The translations under genes were made by a program, and so were the position numbers. Under the pieces are notes generated by a model, which worked only from the letters and a program-made list of their open reading frames with translations, was not told the origin of the DNA and made no database searches. Positions 10,791-23,100 of a stretch of DNA of 28,884 bases are shown in pieces (the first letter of the stretch is position 1; each line of letters starts with the position of its first letter). The stretch comes from Paramacrobiotus richtersi (taxonomy: Eukaryota > Tardigrada > Eutardigrada > Parachela > Macrobiotidae), in contig JAQGAU010000404.1 of NCBI GenBank assembly GCA_034698045.1, positions 1 through 28,884 on the forward strand, in the 5' to 3' direction.

Positions 10791-11329
10791 TAGAGGCCTG
10801 CACGAGCTGCGAGGCTCGGCTCGACTCGTGAGCGCTCGCGGCTCGCGAGCCATATGAGCGAGTTAGCAATACTTGGGTCACGAGCCGAGTCGATCCAAGC
10901 CAAGGTTTTTAGTCTCGCGAGCGATCCGAGCGAGCTGGGCTTTTCTTCCTGAGCGAGCCAGATTGCAGAATAAAAATTCTTGATTTTTGTTATAGGTATG
11001 ACAACAAAAATATCGATTTTCTGACGAAAACAGCGCGATTATGCGCTCCATTTGATTTTTTAATTAATCTCCTGCTTGGAAACAGTTTTTCGCTGCATTG
11101 CATGTCGAAAACTAATTGGTTTTCAAATGCAAAACAATGGTTGCGAGCCGGACGAGCTGCCAGTCGCGTTCTGGTATACGAGCAGAGCGAGCTGAGCTAA
11201 AGCATATGGAACCAACGAGCGAGCGAGCGAGCCAACGCACAACTGCGAGCGAGCCGAGCAGTAAAACGACGCTCGAAAATGCTGCGCGAGCGAGCCGAGC
11301 GGTGAAATCGCGGCTCGTGCCAGCCTCTA
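10791..11329. mobile_element. hAT-like non-autonomous element with GAGC-rich termini
   Basis: The ends are inverted: the left starts TAGAGGCCTGCACGAGC and the right, reverse-complemented, starts TAGAGGCTGGCACGAGC. TAGAG-type ends are usual for hAT elements. The left flank GTTCGACT (10783-10790) recurs as CTTCGACT at 11335-11342, five bases beyond the right end, consistent with an eight-base target duplication followed by a small insertion. Both subterminal regions are dense in GAGC/GCTC motifs, possible transposase-binding sites. There is no transposase ORF. It interrupts the kelch exon of P1 just before HYNPATDVW. Confidence 0.75.
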
Positions 11330-12096
11330 GGTCACTTCGACTGTTCGCTGATCAGATTGAAGGAGCATTACAACCTAACGCCAAACAGCACAAATTATCG
11401 ACCTGTCGTTGTACCGTCAATATGAGTACTCATGGTTCGCCGCACACTTTAGGTAACACACTAGGTAGCATTATGTGTGCTTCAAAGCAACACCAGATCT
11501 ATATCCAGCTGCAGAAAGTCGGCGCCCTGTGAGATGGCGATAAACTGCCTCAAAAAATCTGCATGTTGATCTAGAGCATAGATAGATCGGCCAAATCGGT
11601 CCGCTGATGCACGTCCGCCTAGTGATACGCCATCAAGAAACTTTCCGGTCCCAGATGGCGCCGCAGGAATTTCCAAGAAATCCACTAAGAGAGCGGCTTC
11701 CAACAGGGCTCCCCCGTTTGGCATCGTTGATGTCCGCTGTTCATGTATATGCATGACCAATCTAGGGAATAAACAGTTCACATGAATGCGCAGTTAATCA
11801 CCGCTGCGAGATACGTCACGTTGTCTCGTGGATTAGTCAGCTCGTTTGTACTTACATATACAAAATAACAACGGGAATGCGGTGGAGCTTGATCTTGTCC
11901 CGACGCGATTCCTGCATGCTGGAGGGGAACATGGCCTCGAAGTGCGTATTGCGGAGGCTAAGAACCAGTCGATGCGCAGGGATGTCCTTGGCGTTCTCCT
12001 CGCAGCCCTGAAGGGCAACGTCACAAAGGAGACCCCTGTGTCGCATGTTCCACAATTCTTCGCCCCATCTAAAAACGTCCGCATTAAGGCTAGACT

Positions 12097-12714
12097 CCGG
12101 TCATTTGGGAGGTTTTGCGCGAAAGAGTGCAATTGCATAGGTGAAAACTAGAGACAGAATCCGTGCAATCCTTTTGAAACTGAAACGATGGAACTCCATT
12201 GTTCTTTTGTCCGTTGGTGCGCGCAATAAGCGGTTTTTCCGCAATACGGTCAAAAAGTTTAAACAGAGATGCCGCTTTGAAAATCCACGTTTTCATCCAA
12301 TTTGTTTGGACGATAGATCAATGAATGCGCATAAATGAGCTGATCATTCTGACCCAGTTTCAGCCAAAACGGACCGGTGTGAAATTTTAAAATGAAATTT
12401 GAAATTTTTGAAATACATTTTAAAATTTCACTCCGTGTCCGTTCCGGCTGAAACTGGTTCAGAATGATCATCTCATGTATGCTCATTTATTGATATATCG
12501 TTTGTCCAAATTGGATGGAAACGTGGATTTTGAATCCGGAATCTCTGTTTAAACTTTTTGAGCATATTGCGGAACAACCGCTCATTGTGCGCCAAAACGG
12601 ACAAAAGAACAATGGAGTCCCATCTTTTCACTTTCGAAACCATTATGTAGGTCTTGTCTGCTGTTTACACCCGAGCAGTGGCAACGTCAGCAGCAAAACT
12701 ATCGGTTTAACTGG
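12097..12714. mobile_element. Palindromic (foldback) element at the start of the P1 BTB exon
   Basis: The two halves are inverted copies, about 250-300 bases each, around a centre near 12405. For example ATTGTTCTTTTGTCCGTTG at 12199 pairs with CGGACAAAAGAACAATGG near 12598, and the AAAAAGTTTAAACAGAGAT block pairs with ATCTCTGTTTAAACTTTTT. Flanks CTAGACT (12090-12096) and CTTAACT (12723-12729) fall where the uninterrupted paralogue at 27767 reads CCTAACTCGCG, so this is an insertion with a possible diverged target duplication. It encodes nothing. Confidence 0.75.
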
Positions 12715-13410
<696 letters not shown>

Positions 13411-14417
13411 TAAAAAATCACAGAAGCAAGAAATGATTCCACGTTGTGATTGTGCGTGACCCATGGACGATTTCGCGCGCACAGGCTTTGTTGTTAAACT
13501 TAATATTAACTGCCAGCAATGTAGCCAAGTGTTCTATTAGCGTGAACGTTGGTCCGCGAGAATCCGACTCGAAAACGGTTCTTACTTGTTAGGAACTATA
13601 TTAAAATTTCCGAAAAGGATAGGCCTATTTTATTTCTTTTTCCGTTCGTGCGCGCAATAACCGGTTGTTGCGTAATATGGTGAATAACTTCAAACATCGA
13701 TTCCGAAATCAAAATCCTTATTTCCATCCGATTTGTTTGGACAATAAATAAATAAATGCGAAGATATTTGTTGGAAATTTGGATCCAGTTTCACCCGGAA
13801 AGGATGACCGGGACATTACAAAACTTTTTTTTATAAAATTATTTGTAAAATTTCACAAGAATGTTTTCGAATTGTTTTTGACTCCGAGCTCATTGCCATG
13901 TGCATGTGCATTTCATGGTGTGTTATTTAACCAAACTGGACAAAAATCAAGATTCTGGTGGCGGAATGTTTTAGCTTGTTCACCCTATTGCGCGACAACC
14001 GGTCATTGGCGCATGAACGGACAAACAAATAATATAGGTGTATCTATTTTCAGGAAATTTTTGATATGTTCCTAAACAGTAAAAACAGTGTAAGCACGCT
14101 AGATTCTTATAGACTTTGTTACAGCTTCACGCTCTTGGTGAGCGTCGATTAACTGACCGCGAATGAAAAATTACCCTGCAAATTTTCGTGTCTGATTCTC
14201 GCGGATCAACGTACATGCAAAGAGGGTACTCGTGTCAGCTTGCTTGCACCTGTATTATTAAGTTTTACACAAAACCAATGCACACGAAATCTTCCATGGG
14301 TTAGGCACAATTACGTACAAACGTGGAATTATTTCTCGCTTCTAGGATTTTTATTTGTAAATCTACTGTTGTGGTCGACAGAGGTCCATTGATAATTATT
14401 TGACCTGGTGGCGCGGC

Positions 14418-14570
14418 CCACTACCAGTGCCAATACCACTACAATAACCAGTGCCACTACCAGTACCAGTACCAGTACCATAACCATTACCAGTACCATA
14501 ACCATTACCAGTACCAGTACCATTACCATTACCAGAACCACTACCAGTACCACTGGTAGTACCATGAACT
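14418..14570 (-). repeat. GGTACT-type minisatellite, right arm of foldback element
   Basis: Complement of the left-arm array: CCAGTA/CCATTA-type hexamers, about 25 units. It forms part of the right inverted arm of the 13127-14580 element. Confidence 0.88.
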
Positions 14571-14580
14571 ATAAGTACCC

Positions 14581-15002
14581 GATAAGACAGAGAGCGCTGT
14601 CCGTTGACTCGCTGCAGCAAAAAATGAGCAAATCCAGCATGTCATTGTAGCAAGAATCGACGTACGTACGTACGCCTACGTCGAATCAACGCGGATATCT
14701 GGTTAAAATCGTGACCAATTTAGTCATCTGGCACGTACTAGCACGCCACAGCGAGCATAACTTTCGGATCGGCCTGCCATTTCTATACTGAGTTCGTTGC
14801 TCTTTCTAATAGCAGGAAACCAACAGTTTTTCGCACCCATCAAGTTCAAAGATGTAGAATTTCGATCTTATTGTTAGTTGTCTCAACTTGTCCGAGGAAT
14901 CTTCTCCGAGACTCTGTAGCTTCTCAAGTTCTTATTGCGCTGCCTCTGTCACAACACCTTTCCCTGACTCTGGACTTTATTGGGGTCCTTCAGATATTAA
15001 TC
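14581..15002. promoter_or_regulatory. Upstream region and 5' UTR of kelch gene K1
   Basis: Aligns almost end to end with 28170-28555 upstream of K3 (AGCACGCCACAGCGAGCATA, TTCAAAGATGTAGAATTTCG, CTCTGGACTTTATTGGG) and more weakly with 19840-20194 upstream of K2. It contains ACGTACGTACGTACG at about 14662. Conservation extends right up to the start ATG, so this includes the promoter and 5' UTR. No TATA box is obvious. Confidence 0.6.
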
Positions 15003-17794
15003 ATGGCATTTCCCGCTGTTGTCAGTTGTACTCTGGAACGCGAGTTATGGAATCTACGGAATGATGGGATGCATTGCGACGTGTTTCTTCAGGGCTGTGA
15101 AGCAGATGCTGCGAATATTCCGGCCCATCGCGTGGTTCTGGCTGCCCGCAGTTCCTACTTCCGAGCCATGTTCAGCTCCAACATGAAGGAATCCCGTCAG
15201 GAACATGTACAGCTCCACAACATTCCAGGGAAAACCCTGCTCATGTAAGTATCCATCTTGTACAGAGTGAGCGTTCTGAATAACCATTCTGTTCTCGGGA
15301 GTAAATGAGCAATCTTGTCCTGGGAATACATTTTATACTGTTATGTTTTCCGCCTTCATACAGTACAAAATAGATACAAATCTGAAAGGTTTTGTTTATT
15401 CCACCGCCTCTTGGCTATGTAGTGTGGTACACACTGTGTGTACCATCGCCATTCGTCCTTGTGTTTGCAACTTTTGCTTGTCCAGGTTGGTGGAATACGC
15501 CTACACGTCCGAGGTGAGCATCGACGAAGGCAGCGTGGAGCCCATGCTGCTCGCTGCAATCTTTTTTGACCTGGAACCTCTGGCGACGAGCTGTTGGAAT
15601 TTCCTGGGACACCGCACCGATCCAGACAGTGTTTTGCTGTTTTATTGTCTGGCGGAATTGTATCAGTGCAGTGATTTGGAGACCGCCAAGACGCGGGCAT
15701 TACGACATTTTCCAGCAGTCGCACAGACGGAGAAGTTTCTGCGGCTGGAGAAAGACAAGGTAACGTTTTGCATGGGCACGCTATTTGGCGTGCAGGAATA
15801 TACGGAATATATGTGAGAATGATCTCTGTAAAACGCCTCTACTTGATTGCAGGTGATGACACTTATTGGATCGGACAACATCAACGTCGAGTACGAGAAA
15901 GTTGTACTGAACGCTGTATTCTCTTGGATCTGCCATGATCCCGCTGAGCGAACCCCGATGCTGACGGAACTGCTGTCCCTGATCCGGCTCGCTCACGTAG
16001 ACCCCGATTACTTGCACTACGCGGTGGCCGAGTTTGTTGGTCAAGTGCGACACTGTGGTGCACACCTATCGGATCAGATATACCAGTCAATTGAAGAGGC
16101 GCTCTGCGTCGACAGTCAGCCGAGAGAATCATGCGGTAAGGATATCACGAATAGGGTGTGCACTCGCAGTGTGCGAACTGGTAAAGTGGAACTTCTTTAC
16201 TCGGAAAACATGCACTAACGAGTTGAATTTCGCTGTGGTTGTAGAATTCTTACATGTAATTGTGGGATTCGGCAAGAAAGTCAAGTGCATCGATCCGCGG
16301 AGTGGACGCGGCACTCTTGTGGGCGATCTGCCGGATGATTTCCACGTATCCGGCACCGCTGTGATGGACCGCAGTGTATTTGTTCTGGGTACACTTAAGC
16401 CGGCTTTTCGCGGCATTTTTCATGCCCGTCCCGCGTTGTACCGCTTCCAGCTCGATCTTGGCACGTGGACGCGGCTGGCTGGACCGGCATGGTCCCATGA
16501 TCACGGTTGCGTCGTAGCGCTAACCGGGCGCATCTACGCCGTGGGCGGCAGTGAGGCAGGTAGCACTGTGGAATGTTACGATCCCGCAGCCAATTCATGG
16601 AGCCTGGGTGCCGATTTGCCTCGGCCGCTGTACCATTTTGGATTCGCCGTGCACCAGGGCTGTCTGTTCACGTTTGGGGGTCCACGGTCACCGCAATTTT
16701 GGATCACCGAAGGTGTAAAGCGCTACGATCCACACACCAATGTTTGGACTGAGTGCCTTGAAATGTCTGGGCCACGTTATGACTGCTCGGCTTGTTTGGG
16801 AGATGATGACATGATCTACGTTTTGGGTGAGGGTTTGTGAGTTTCCATGCTGTATTGACTCAGCTCCGTGAAATTCGTTTTTAGGAGGTAAGCCCTTGGA
16901 AGACGGTCGCCCTTACCATGAATATTTCCGTGAACTTACCTATACATTCGATGCGTATTGCCCGCGGACCAACCAGTGGCTGAGCAGAGGTACGGTAGAA
17001 CGTAGCATGACATAGCAACCACGTTATCGCGTCCTTTATATTCCACATAACTGGATATTTTGTGTATCCCGTCGGTCACGGTACCGAAAGTATTGCGTAA
17101 TAAAAAATATAATAAATAAATAATAATAAATAAATAGATAATATAATATAGTATAATAATTATAATATAATATAAAACTAGATGGCGTCCTCTATATTCC
17201 ACATAGCTGGATATTTTGTCTGTCCCGTCGGTCATGGTACCGGAAGTATGCACACTTTGTTAAGTGTCCACTAAAGATTAGTCATATTAAGTTTCTGCTC
17301 GCTTCGGTCCACCAGTACCCGGCCGCAAACAGCGAGTGCACTTACCTAGTATATTCAGAAATGTACTTATTCTTGTTGTTACATGTATAACCTTTCTGCG
17401 CATAATCTCCCGTTGCTCTGGTAGCTGAGGTGCCCTTCCCAAATCGGGGGATTGCAGTGTACGCTGTGGATGGCTGTGTTTACGTACTGACAGCCTTTGA
17501 CGAGGATTACTGGGATTGTTCTGATGACGGCATCCAGGCGTACGATGGGAGTTCGCGTACGTGGTCATTCCGGCCTGCCTACTGGCCACCGCTGGCCAGC
17601 TCCAAGTGCGCGGTCGTCAAGTTCAAGAAAAGTAAGCAAATTTTACATCTGTATGAGCATAATTCGCAGACCGTATATGCCATCTTTTTTCACATTCCGA
17701 AGCGCTCCTGTGTAACGATCCAGTCTATACCCGCGTCGTCATCGAAGGCGAAACAGACGGTCAAGAGAATCGCTGGAGTGGATTACCTCCGTAA
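15003..17794 (+). CDS. K1: intact BTB-BACK-Kelch protein, seven exons, 594 aa
   Basis: Exons 15003-15244, 15486-15759, 15853-16135, 16245-16826, 16885-16989, 17425-17631 and 17703-17794, all GT-AG. They total 1785 nt with no internal stop. The BTB domain is at about residues 20-115 (HCDVFLQGCEADAA, IPAHRVVLAARSSYFRAMFS, LVEYAYTSEV). BACK is at about 120-255, split by the exon 2/3 junction (LAELYQCSDL; VLNAVFSWICHDPAER; LIRLAHVDPDYL). Kelch repeats are at about 265-565, with RIYAVGG-VECYDP-NSW, CLFTFGG-VKRYDPHTNVWTE, MIYVLGG-FDAYCPRTNQW and GIQAYDGSSRTW. The length suits the family. Such proteins bind Cullin-3 through BTB/BACK and substrates through the kelch propeller in the cytoplasm or nucleus; the substrate is unknown. 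The ATG is chosen because the MAF start is conserved in K2 and K3. An AATAAA lies at 18092. Confidence 0.93.
16990..17424. repeat. K1 intron 5: two minisatellite-like units around an AT-rich tract
   Basis: Two direct units, about 17031-17096 and 17184-17251, share CTATATTCCACATA, CTGGATATTTTGT and CCCGTCGGTCA-GGTACCG. They belong to the same family as the 73-bp array in K2 intron 1. Between them (17100-17176) is an almost pure A/T tract of TAATAAATA-type repeats. A block at 17290-17350 containing GGTCCACCAGT and GCAAACAGCGAGTGCACTTA recurs at 21240-21303 in K2 intron 1. Confidence 0.75.
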
Positions 17795-18559
17795 CGCCGT
17801 AACGTTCCGTTTTGCATAAGCGTGTGTAGAGTGTGCTTTGTTCTTTATTTCATTAGGTTTTTCATGAGTTTAAATACGCGGCATTCGTTGCTATGGTTGC
17901 GGTGGCAGTCAGTCTCAGCCACCACGTGTTGTAATGGTCGGTTTCCTAAGTTTACCTCTCGTTTTAGGTCTTCTGGTTTTTTGCTTCATTTTTGACAGGG
18001 TAATGTGGTATGATTCCCTGTACGAGTACAGGAGCAGTGCTTGTCCAAAATCAAGTACGCCTGTTCCCTTTTATAACGCGTTGCTTTTGTCAATAAAATT
18101 TCTGGTTACTAAAAACTGATTTTAAGTGAAATTTCAGTATGCGACGGTTATTACTGTGTCGCTCGGTAGCGCGTATAATTACAACCTGTAATTAATTAGT
18201 GGCAACAAAAACGATATTGATTTGCTGACAAAACGCTTTAATCCGTTGACTTTGTAGCTGCTGAAACTACCTGATTACTTTAAAATTCATCTTTCCTTAG
18301 AAAGTAAAAGCACAGATTCGCTTAGTTTCTGTAAACTGTTATACGTAGACATGTATTTACAAATATAGGTGGACGATTGTAACGGGCAAAAAAGTCTACT
18401 TTGCGGCGTATTTGACCAACTTGTGAAACACGTTTTTACACAAACAAGAGCTACAGAATTTTACGATGCAGATCGGTTTCACAGTTACAGTTCCCTACAC
18501 CAGAGCAATTGCATAACGTACTCTGTACAAGAAAGAGAACTAAAATATTAACAGCCACA
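17795..18559. other. K1 3' UTR and intergenic DNA
   Basis: The first about 300 bases resemble the K2 3' flank (GTTCCGTTTTGCA, GTCTTCTGGTTTT and CGTTGCTTTTGTC landmarks near 23465, 23590 and 23688). A candidate polyadenylation signal AATAAA sits at 18092-18097. Beyond that I see no gene. Confidence 0.55.
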
Positions 18560-18665
18560 AGCACAAGGCTTTCTTTGCTAGTGTTATTTTAGTTTTCGCC
18601 GTTACTAACCGGTCAAAGGTATGTGACGCAGGGCACGAAACAATCAAAAAGGTAAACAGAGGGTG
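18560..18665 (-). other. 3' flank of minus-strand kelch relic P3
   Basis: It aligns with 9841-9965 and about 25670-25780 (GTGACGCAGGGCACGAAAC block). Here it directly abuts the BACK relic, because the kelch exons of P3 have been deleted. Confidence 0.5.
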
Positions 18666-19077
18666 TGATTGAATCCGACACCGGCTGTCAACAATAAAAA
18701 ACCGGTCGGCTGGTCATCCAGTGTTCTCTGTGTTTTGTATGCATGTCTGGTTTTGTGCGACACGGTGCTTTTCTCCTGTTGCAGAAAATCGGCACCCGGA
18801 GTGATAGTGGGGCAATTCTCCAGAATTTGCGTCTTGATCTGTTTAGCTAAATCCGTCCGCTGGTACAGGTCTGCCAGGTGATACGTCATCAAGCAACGTT
18901 CCGGGCTCATGTGGAAGTACAGCACGTACTGCTGGCGCTAAGAACCAGTCGATGCGCCGGGATGTCCTTGGCTTTCTCCTCGCAACCTGGAAGGACAACG
19001 TCACAAAGAATACCATTATTTCGCATCTTTCACAGTTCTTCGCCCCAGCTGAAAACATTGGCAGTACCCCGCGCCAA
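18644..19077 (-). pseudogene. P3: BTB-BACK-Kelch pseudogene reduced to a fused BTB/BACK fragment
   Basis: Read on the minus strand from 19077: the start codon is TTG where P2 has ATG (TTGGCGCG against ATGGCGCG). Next come VFSWGEEL, an in-frame TGA, then KMRNNGILCDVVLPGCEE and KAKDIPAHRLVLSASST. At about 18930 the BTB sequence jumps directly into the BACK domain (MSPERCLMTYHLADLYQRTD and TPGADFLQQEK). The end of BTB, intron 1 and the start of BACK are therefore missing. No kelch exon follows; the sequence passes to the 3' flank shared with P1 and P2. No product is expected. Confidence 0.82.
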
Positions 19078-19607
19078 TGATGAAGATTTGAAGATTCGGA
19101 GAGATTAGAAGCGAAGAGTCAACAAGCTTGAGTAAAAGATGTCAGCGAAGTTGGTGCAATTATTCAGACCACACTGGGGAACTACACGTACCTTAAGCTT
19201 TAATCCGTCAAGCTGAGTGGCTGTATAAACTAGCTTATTAATTAAATCCAGCATTCGCCGGAAATTCAAAGCACTTGGTTCGGGTTGCTTCTGCAATGTG
19301 GCATGTGGTTACAAACTTACAGATGTTTTCAGATGTTTACAGATGAAGGATGTTTCTTGTTTTTCAATGTTTGACTACGTCAGTAGTATCTCACCAGCAG
19401 TGAGGCAGCGGTCCTCGAACAAAAATCAAAAGTATATAAAAACTTACAGATACGTGTAGTCGCCGCCGCGCCGCCCTGTTCCTTACGGCTCATCCGCGAT
19501 AGATATCAGGATCTTAAATACCCAACGCTGAGCCACATTACGTAGCATCTCCGTCGAGTCAACGGAATACACAGAATCCGCGTACAGCCAATCGCAGATC
19601 GGCATGG

Positions 19608-19638
<31 letters not shown>

Positions 19639-20194
19639 GCGGGGCAGACCACAAGTGAGATTTCAGACTCCGCACAGTAGTGCCCTTCTAGGAATCGACT
19701 GATCCCGAATTTGTCCAGCGCTCCTCGGTCCTTTGTTTCACCAAGCCTGTGCAAGGGTTACACATTTGGCGATGGTTACAAAAGGGACCCGGCAATGATG
19801 TCCGGGGGGACATTTTGGCAGGGGGGACATAATTGACGGTCACAGACGTACGTACAGCTATAACGAAAATGTGAATGTCTTTAACCAAAATTGTACGGTG
19901 TACACCAAGCCGTTCAGCACGTACCGGTACAGTATGCCACGGCGAGCACAATTTTCTAGACCAGATGGCCATCGCCCTGCTGAATTTGTTGGCCAATTCC
20001 AGCTACAGTAACCAAAAATTTCTACAGTCTGGCAGTTGAAAGGTAGAGAATTTCGATCATCCTGTCAGTTGTCAGTTGAATCTCATTTGGGATTATTTCG
20101 CTTCGAAAATTCTGATTGTGCTGCTCTGTTATGACACCCTTGCTGAACTCGTAATTTTCCCGCCAACAACTTCTGAGTCTGTCAGAAACTGATC
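19078..20194. promoter_or_regulatory. Shared 5' region of head-to-head kelch pair 2
   Basis: About 1.1 kb between P3 and K2. Diverged but colinear with the corresponding regions of units 1 and 3: CCGTCAAGCTGAGTGGCTG (19207), ACAGAATCCGCG (19571), GGCATGGTAT, CACGGCGAGCA (19938) and GAGAATTTCGATC (20046). It holds a GA microsatellite (19613-19636) and unmatched DNA at about 19660-19840. No TATA box is clear. Confidence 0.5.
19613..19636 (+). repeat. GA dinucleotide microsatellite
   Basis: About 12 uninterrupted GA units followed by GCGCGCG, in the K2 upstream region at the position where the paralogues read only GGTAGAT. Confidence 0.9.
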
Positions 20195-23100
20195 ATGGCA
20201 TTTCGAGCTGTTCTCGATTTTAGTCTGGAACGTGAGTTGTGGAATTTGCGGAGTGAAGGGCTCCATTGCGACGTGTTCCTTCAGGGCTGTAAATCGGACG
20301 CTCCGGAGATTCCAACCCATCGTGTGGTTCTCAGTGCTCGCAGCCGATACTTCAGAGCCATGTTCAGCTCCAACATGCAGCAATCCCGTCAGGAGCATGT
20401 ACAGCTCCGCAATATTCCTGGCGCAACCCTGCTTCTGTAAGAGCTTATGAACTATCAGTATCGACCGAAGCGTAGCGGAGGTCCTCTATATTAAATGAAA
20501 ATGGTTTTGTTGTCCGTCCCGTCGGTCACGCTACCGAAAAACCGGAAGTAGTAGAGGACGCGTCCTCTATACTCAACAAAACGGGATATTTTGTCCGGCC
20601 CGTCGGTCACGGTACCTGAAGTAGAAGAAGGCGCGTCCTCTATACTCAACAATACGGGATATTTTGTTCGTCCCGTCGGTCACGGTACCGCAAGTAGTAG
20701 AGGGCGCGTCCTCTATACTCAACAAAACGGGATATTTTGTTCGTCCCGTCGGTCACGGTACCGCAAGTAGTAGAGGGCGCGTCCTCTATACTCAACAAAA
20801 CGGTATATTGTGTCCGTCCGTCGGTCACGGTACCGGAAGTATTACGTCATAATACAGTAGAAGAGGGCGCGTCCTCTATGTTCAGCAAAACAGTATATTT
20901 TTTCCGTCTGTTATACTAGAAGTGTTATACTATGGTACAAATAAACACGAAGTAGAGGTGAGTCATTTATATTCAACAAAATGGTATACTTGTTCAACCA
21001 AAAATGTCAACTTTATCTGTATCTACATGGTGCAATGCAAGATACATGATACTATATGATACTGTCTATGTCCATATGATACTGTGATAAAGGTCAACAC
21101 TACTTGCGCTCTTTTCAGTTTGGAGGGACATTAAGCAGTGCAATATATCTGCCACTGCCAAGTAGCACGAATACACTTTACTTTTTGAGGCCGGTGGTTC
21201 ACAAATCCACAACTGTTTCCATTATAACTCTGTGTAGGTTTTCTGTTCGCTTCGGGCCTTCGGTCCACCAGTGCCCGCAAACAGCGAGTGCACTTACCTA
21301 GTTTTACAGAGCGAGCCTTCCGGATTAGCACATAAACTAACTGGGTTTTCAACATACTGCTAGCTCTCTCTCTCTCTGTTTGCAATTTTTGTTTGTACAG
21401 GTTGGTGAAATATGCCTACACGTCCGAGGTGAACGTCGACGAAGCCAACGTGGTGTCCCTGCTGGAAGGAGCTATCTTCCTCGAGCTAGAATCTCTAGCA
21501 GCGACCTGCTGGAATTTCCTGGGACTCTGCACTGATCCAGGCCATATTTTGCTGTTTTATCGTCTGTCGGAGTTGTATCAGTGCGCTGATTTGGCCGTAA
21601 AGGCCAAGACACAGGTACTGCGCCATTTCCGGTCCGTTGTGCAGAACGAAGGGTTCCTGCACCTGTGGAAAGACAAGGTACTCCTTTGCATGGGCATGTT
21701 GTTCTCTTGTGCGCTGTAATGCGTTTTAACGTATACCGTTCTACACGGACGAATTGTACCGCTGACGTCTGTGTTGATGGCAGGTTATGGCACTGATTGG
21801 ATCAGACAGCATTAACATCGAGTACGAGGAAGTTGTCCTGGACGCTGTATTCTCCTGGATCCGCCATGATCCCGCTGAGCGAGCGCCGCTGCTGGCGGAG
21901 TTGCTGTCCATGGTCCGGCTCGCGCACGTGGATCCCGACCATTTGCACCACGCGGTTGTCGAGTTCATTGGCCAGGTGCGACACTGTGGTGCAGACCTAT
22001 GGGATCAGATATATCAGTCGATTGAGGACGCGCTGTGCGTAGACAGCCAGCCGAGAGAGTCATGCGGTAAGGGAACTAACCACGAATAGGGATTGCTCTC
22101 GATGTGTGCGAAGTTGGACACTGAAGCTCGGCCAGAATCTACTGCGTTAATGGGTTGATGCTCGTTCTGGTTGTAGAATCCATACACGTACTTATAAGTT
22201 TCGCTGTGGATGTGAGGTGCATCGATCCGCGGAGTGGAGTCGTAACCGTTTTGGGCGGTATGCCGGATGATTTCCAAGTAACTGGTACTGCAATGATGGA
22301 CCGTCATGCGTTTGTTCTGGGCACCATTACGTCGCCTTCTCGGGGCATTCATCTGCGTCCCGTCCTGTATCGCTTCTACCTTGATCTTGGCACGTGGAAT
22401 CAGCTGGCAAGACGGCATGCGGCCCATAGTGATGGTTGCGTTGTAGCACTTGCCGGGCGTATATACGCTGTGGGTGGAAGGATGGTGATCGCTCAGTAGA
22501 ATGCTACGATCCCGTGGCCAACTTGTGGGAGCTGGTCGCCGGGTGCCCAGTGCCGCTGTCCAATTTCGGATTCGCCGTGCACCAGGACTATCTGTTTACA
22601 TTTGGGGGTTTAGAATCACGGCCGGCTATGGTACATCGGTATGATCCACAAAACGATATTTGGACCGAGTGCCTTGAAATGCCTGGGATACGTTTCGACT
22701 GTTTGGCTTGTTTGAGAGATGATGATATGATTTACGTTGTGGGTAAGGATCTGCGAGTTGACCATGGGGTGCACCTAACAATCAGCTATGTGGAATTTAT
22801 TTTCAGGAGGGAAAGCGTCGTCCTATGATAGCCATGACAGATATTTCCGTGACCTTGCCCATGCTTTCGATGGGTATAATCCGCGGACCAACGAGTGGCT
22901 GAGCAGAGGTACGGTAAATCGTTGGAAGATAACATTGCCAGATGATATGGATCTTTCCGTTACGTTATTAGGCAATAGGCATATCCAGTTTATTAGTCCT
23001 TGTGGTTACATATGCAACTTCTGTGCATAATAATTTCACCATGTTATTGTAAGTGAGTTGCTCTTATCAGGACGGCGGCTTGCAGTGGTTGCAGTGGATG

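Larger units (their letters stand above)
10106..12096 (-). pseudogene. P1: BTB-BACK-Kelch pseudogene, disrupted by two mobile elements
   Basis: Reading leftwards: BTB exon 11856-12096 is open (LLCDVALQGCEENAKDIPAH, then RLVLSLRNTHFEAMF) and keeps its GTAAGT donor, but the ATG is gone where the palindromic element sits. BACK exon about 11513-11761 keeps its acceptor but is scrambled by indels. Kelch exon 10544-10790 reads HYNPATDVWKKVAKLPYE, then GCVAHQGSLFTFGG, then a one-base deletion before DSGIVYVLG and a GTAAGT donor. Exon 5 relic 10413-10483 contains LDAYDPLTDEE. The last exon, about 10106-10302, starts VLRNAQCVGVEKKK and has an acidic tail. A 539-bp element (10791-11329) splits the kelch exon. 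Exon 3, most of the first kelch region and exon 6 are missing. It was a Cullin-3 adaptor-type gene and is now non-functional. Confidence 0.85.

Noticed and set aside
11116-11532. 138-residue plus-strand ORF
   Set aside because: Its first half is the GAGC-rich hAT-like element and the rest is antisense to the broken BACK exon of P1.
14871-15002. In-frame N-terminal extension of K1 (44 extra residues before MAF)
   Set aside because: The extension is not kept in frame in K2, and strong coding similarity among K1, K2 and K3 starts at the MAF codon; the upstream part is better read as 5' UTR.
18180-18245. Weak resemblance to the AT-rich middle of the hAT-like element (ACAACAAAAAT/CAACAAAAACG)
   Set aside because: Too short and A-rich to separate from chance; no end sequence or target duplication nearby.
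20485-20910. Regularly repeated units that might suggest a CRISPR array
   Set aside because: The whole 73-bp unit repeats with no variable spacers, in an intron of an animal gene; it is a minisatellite.
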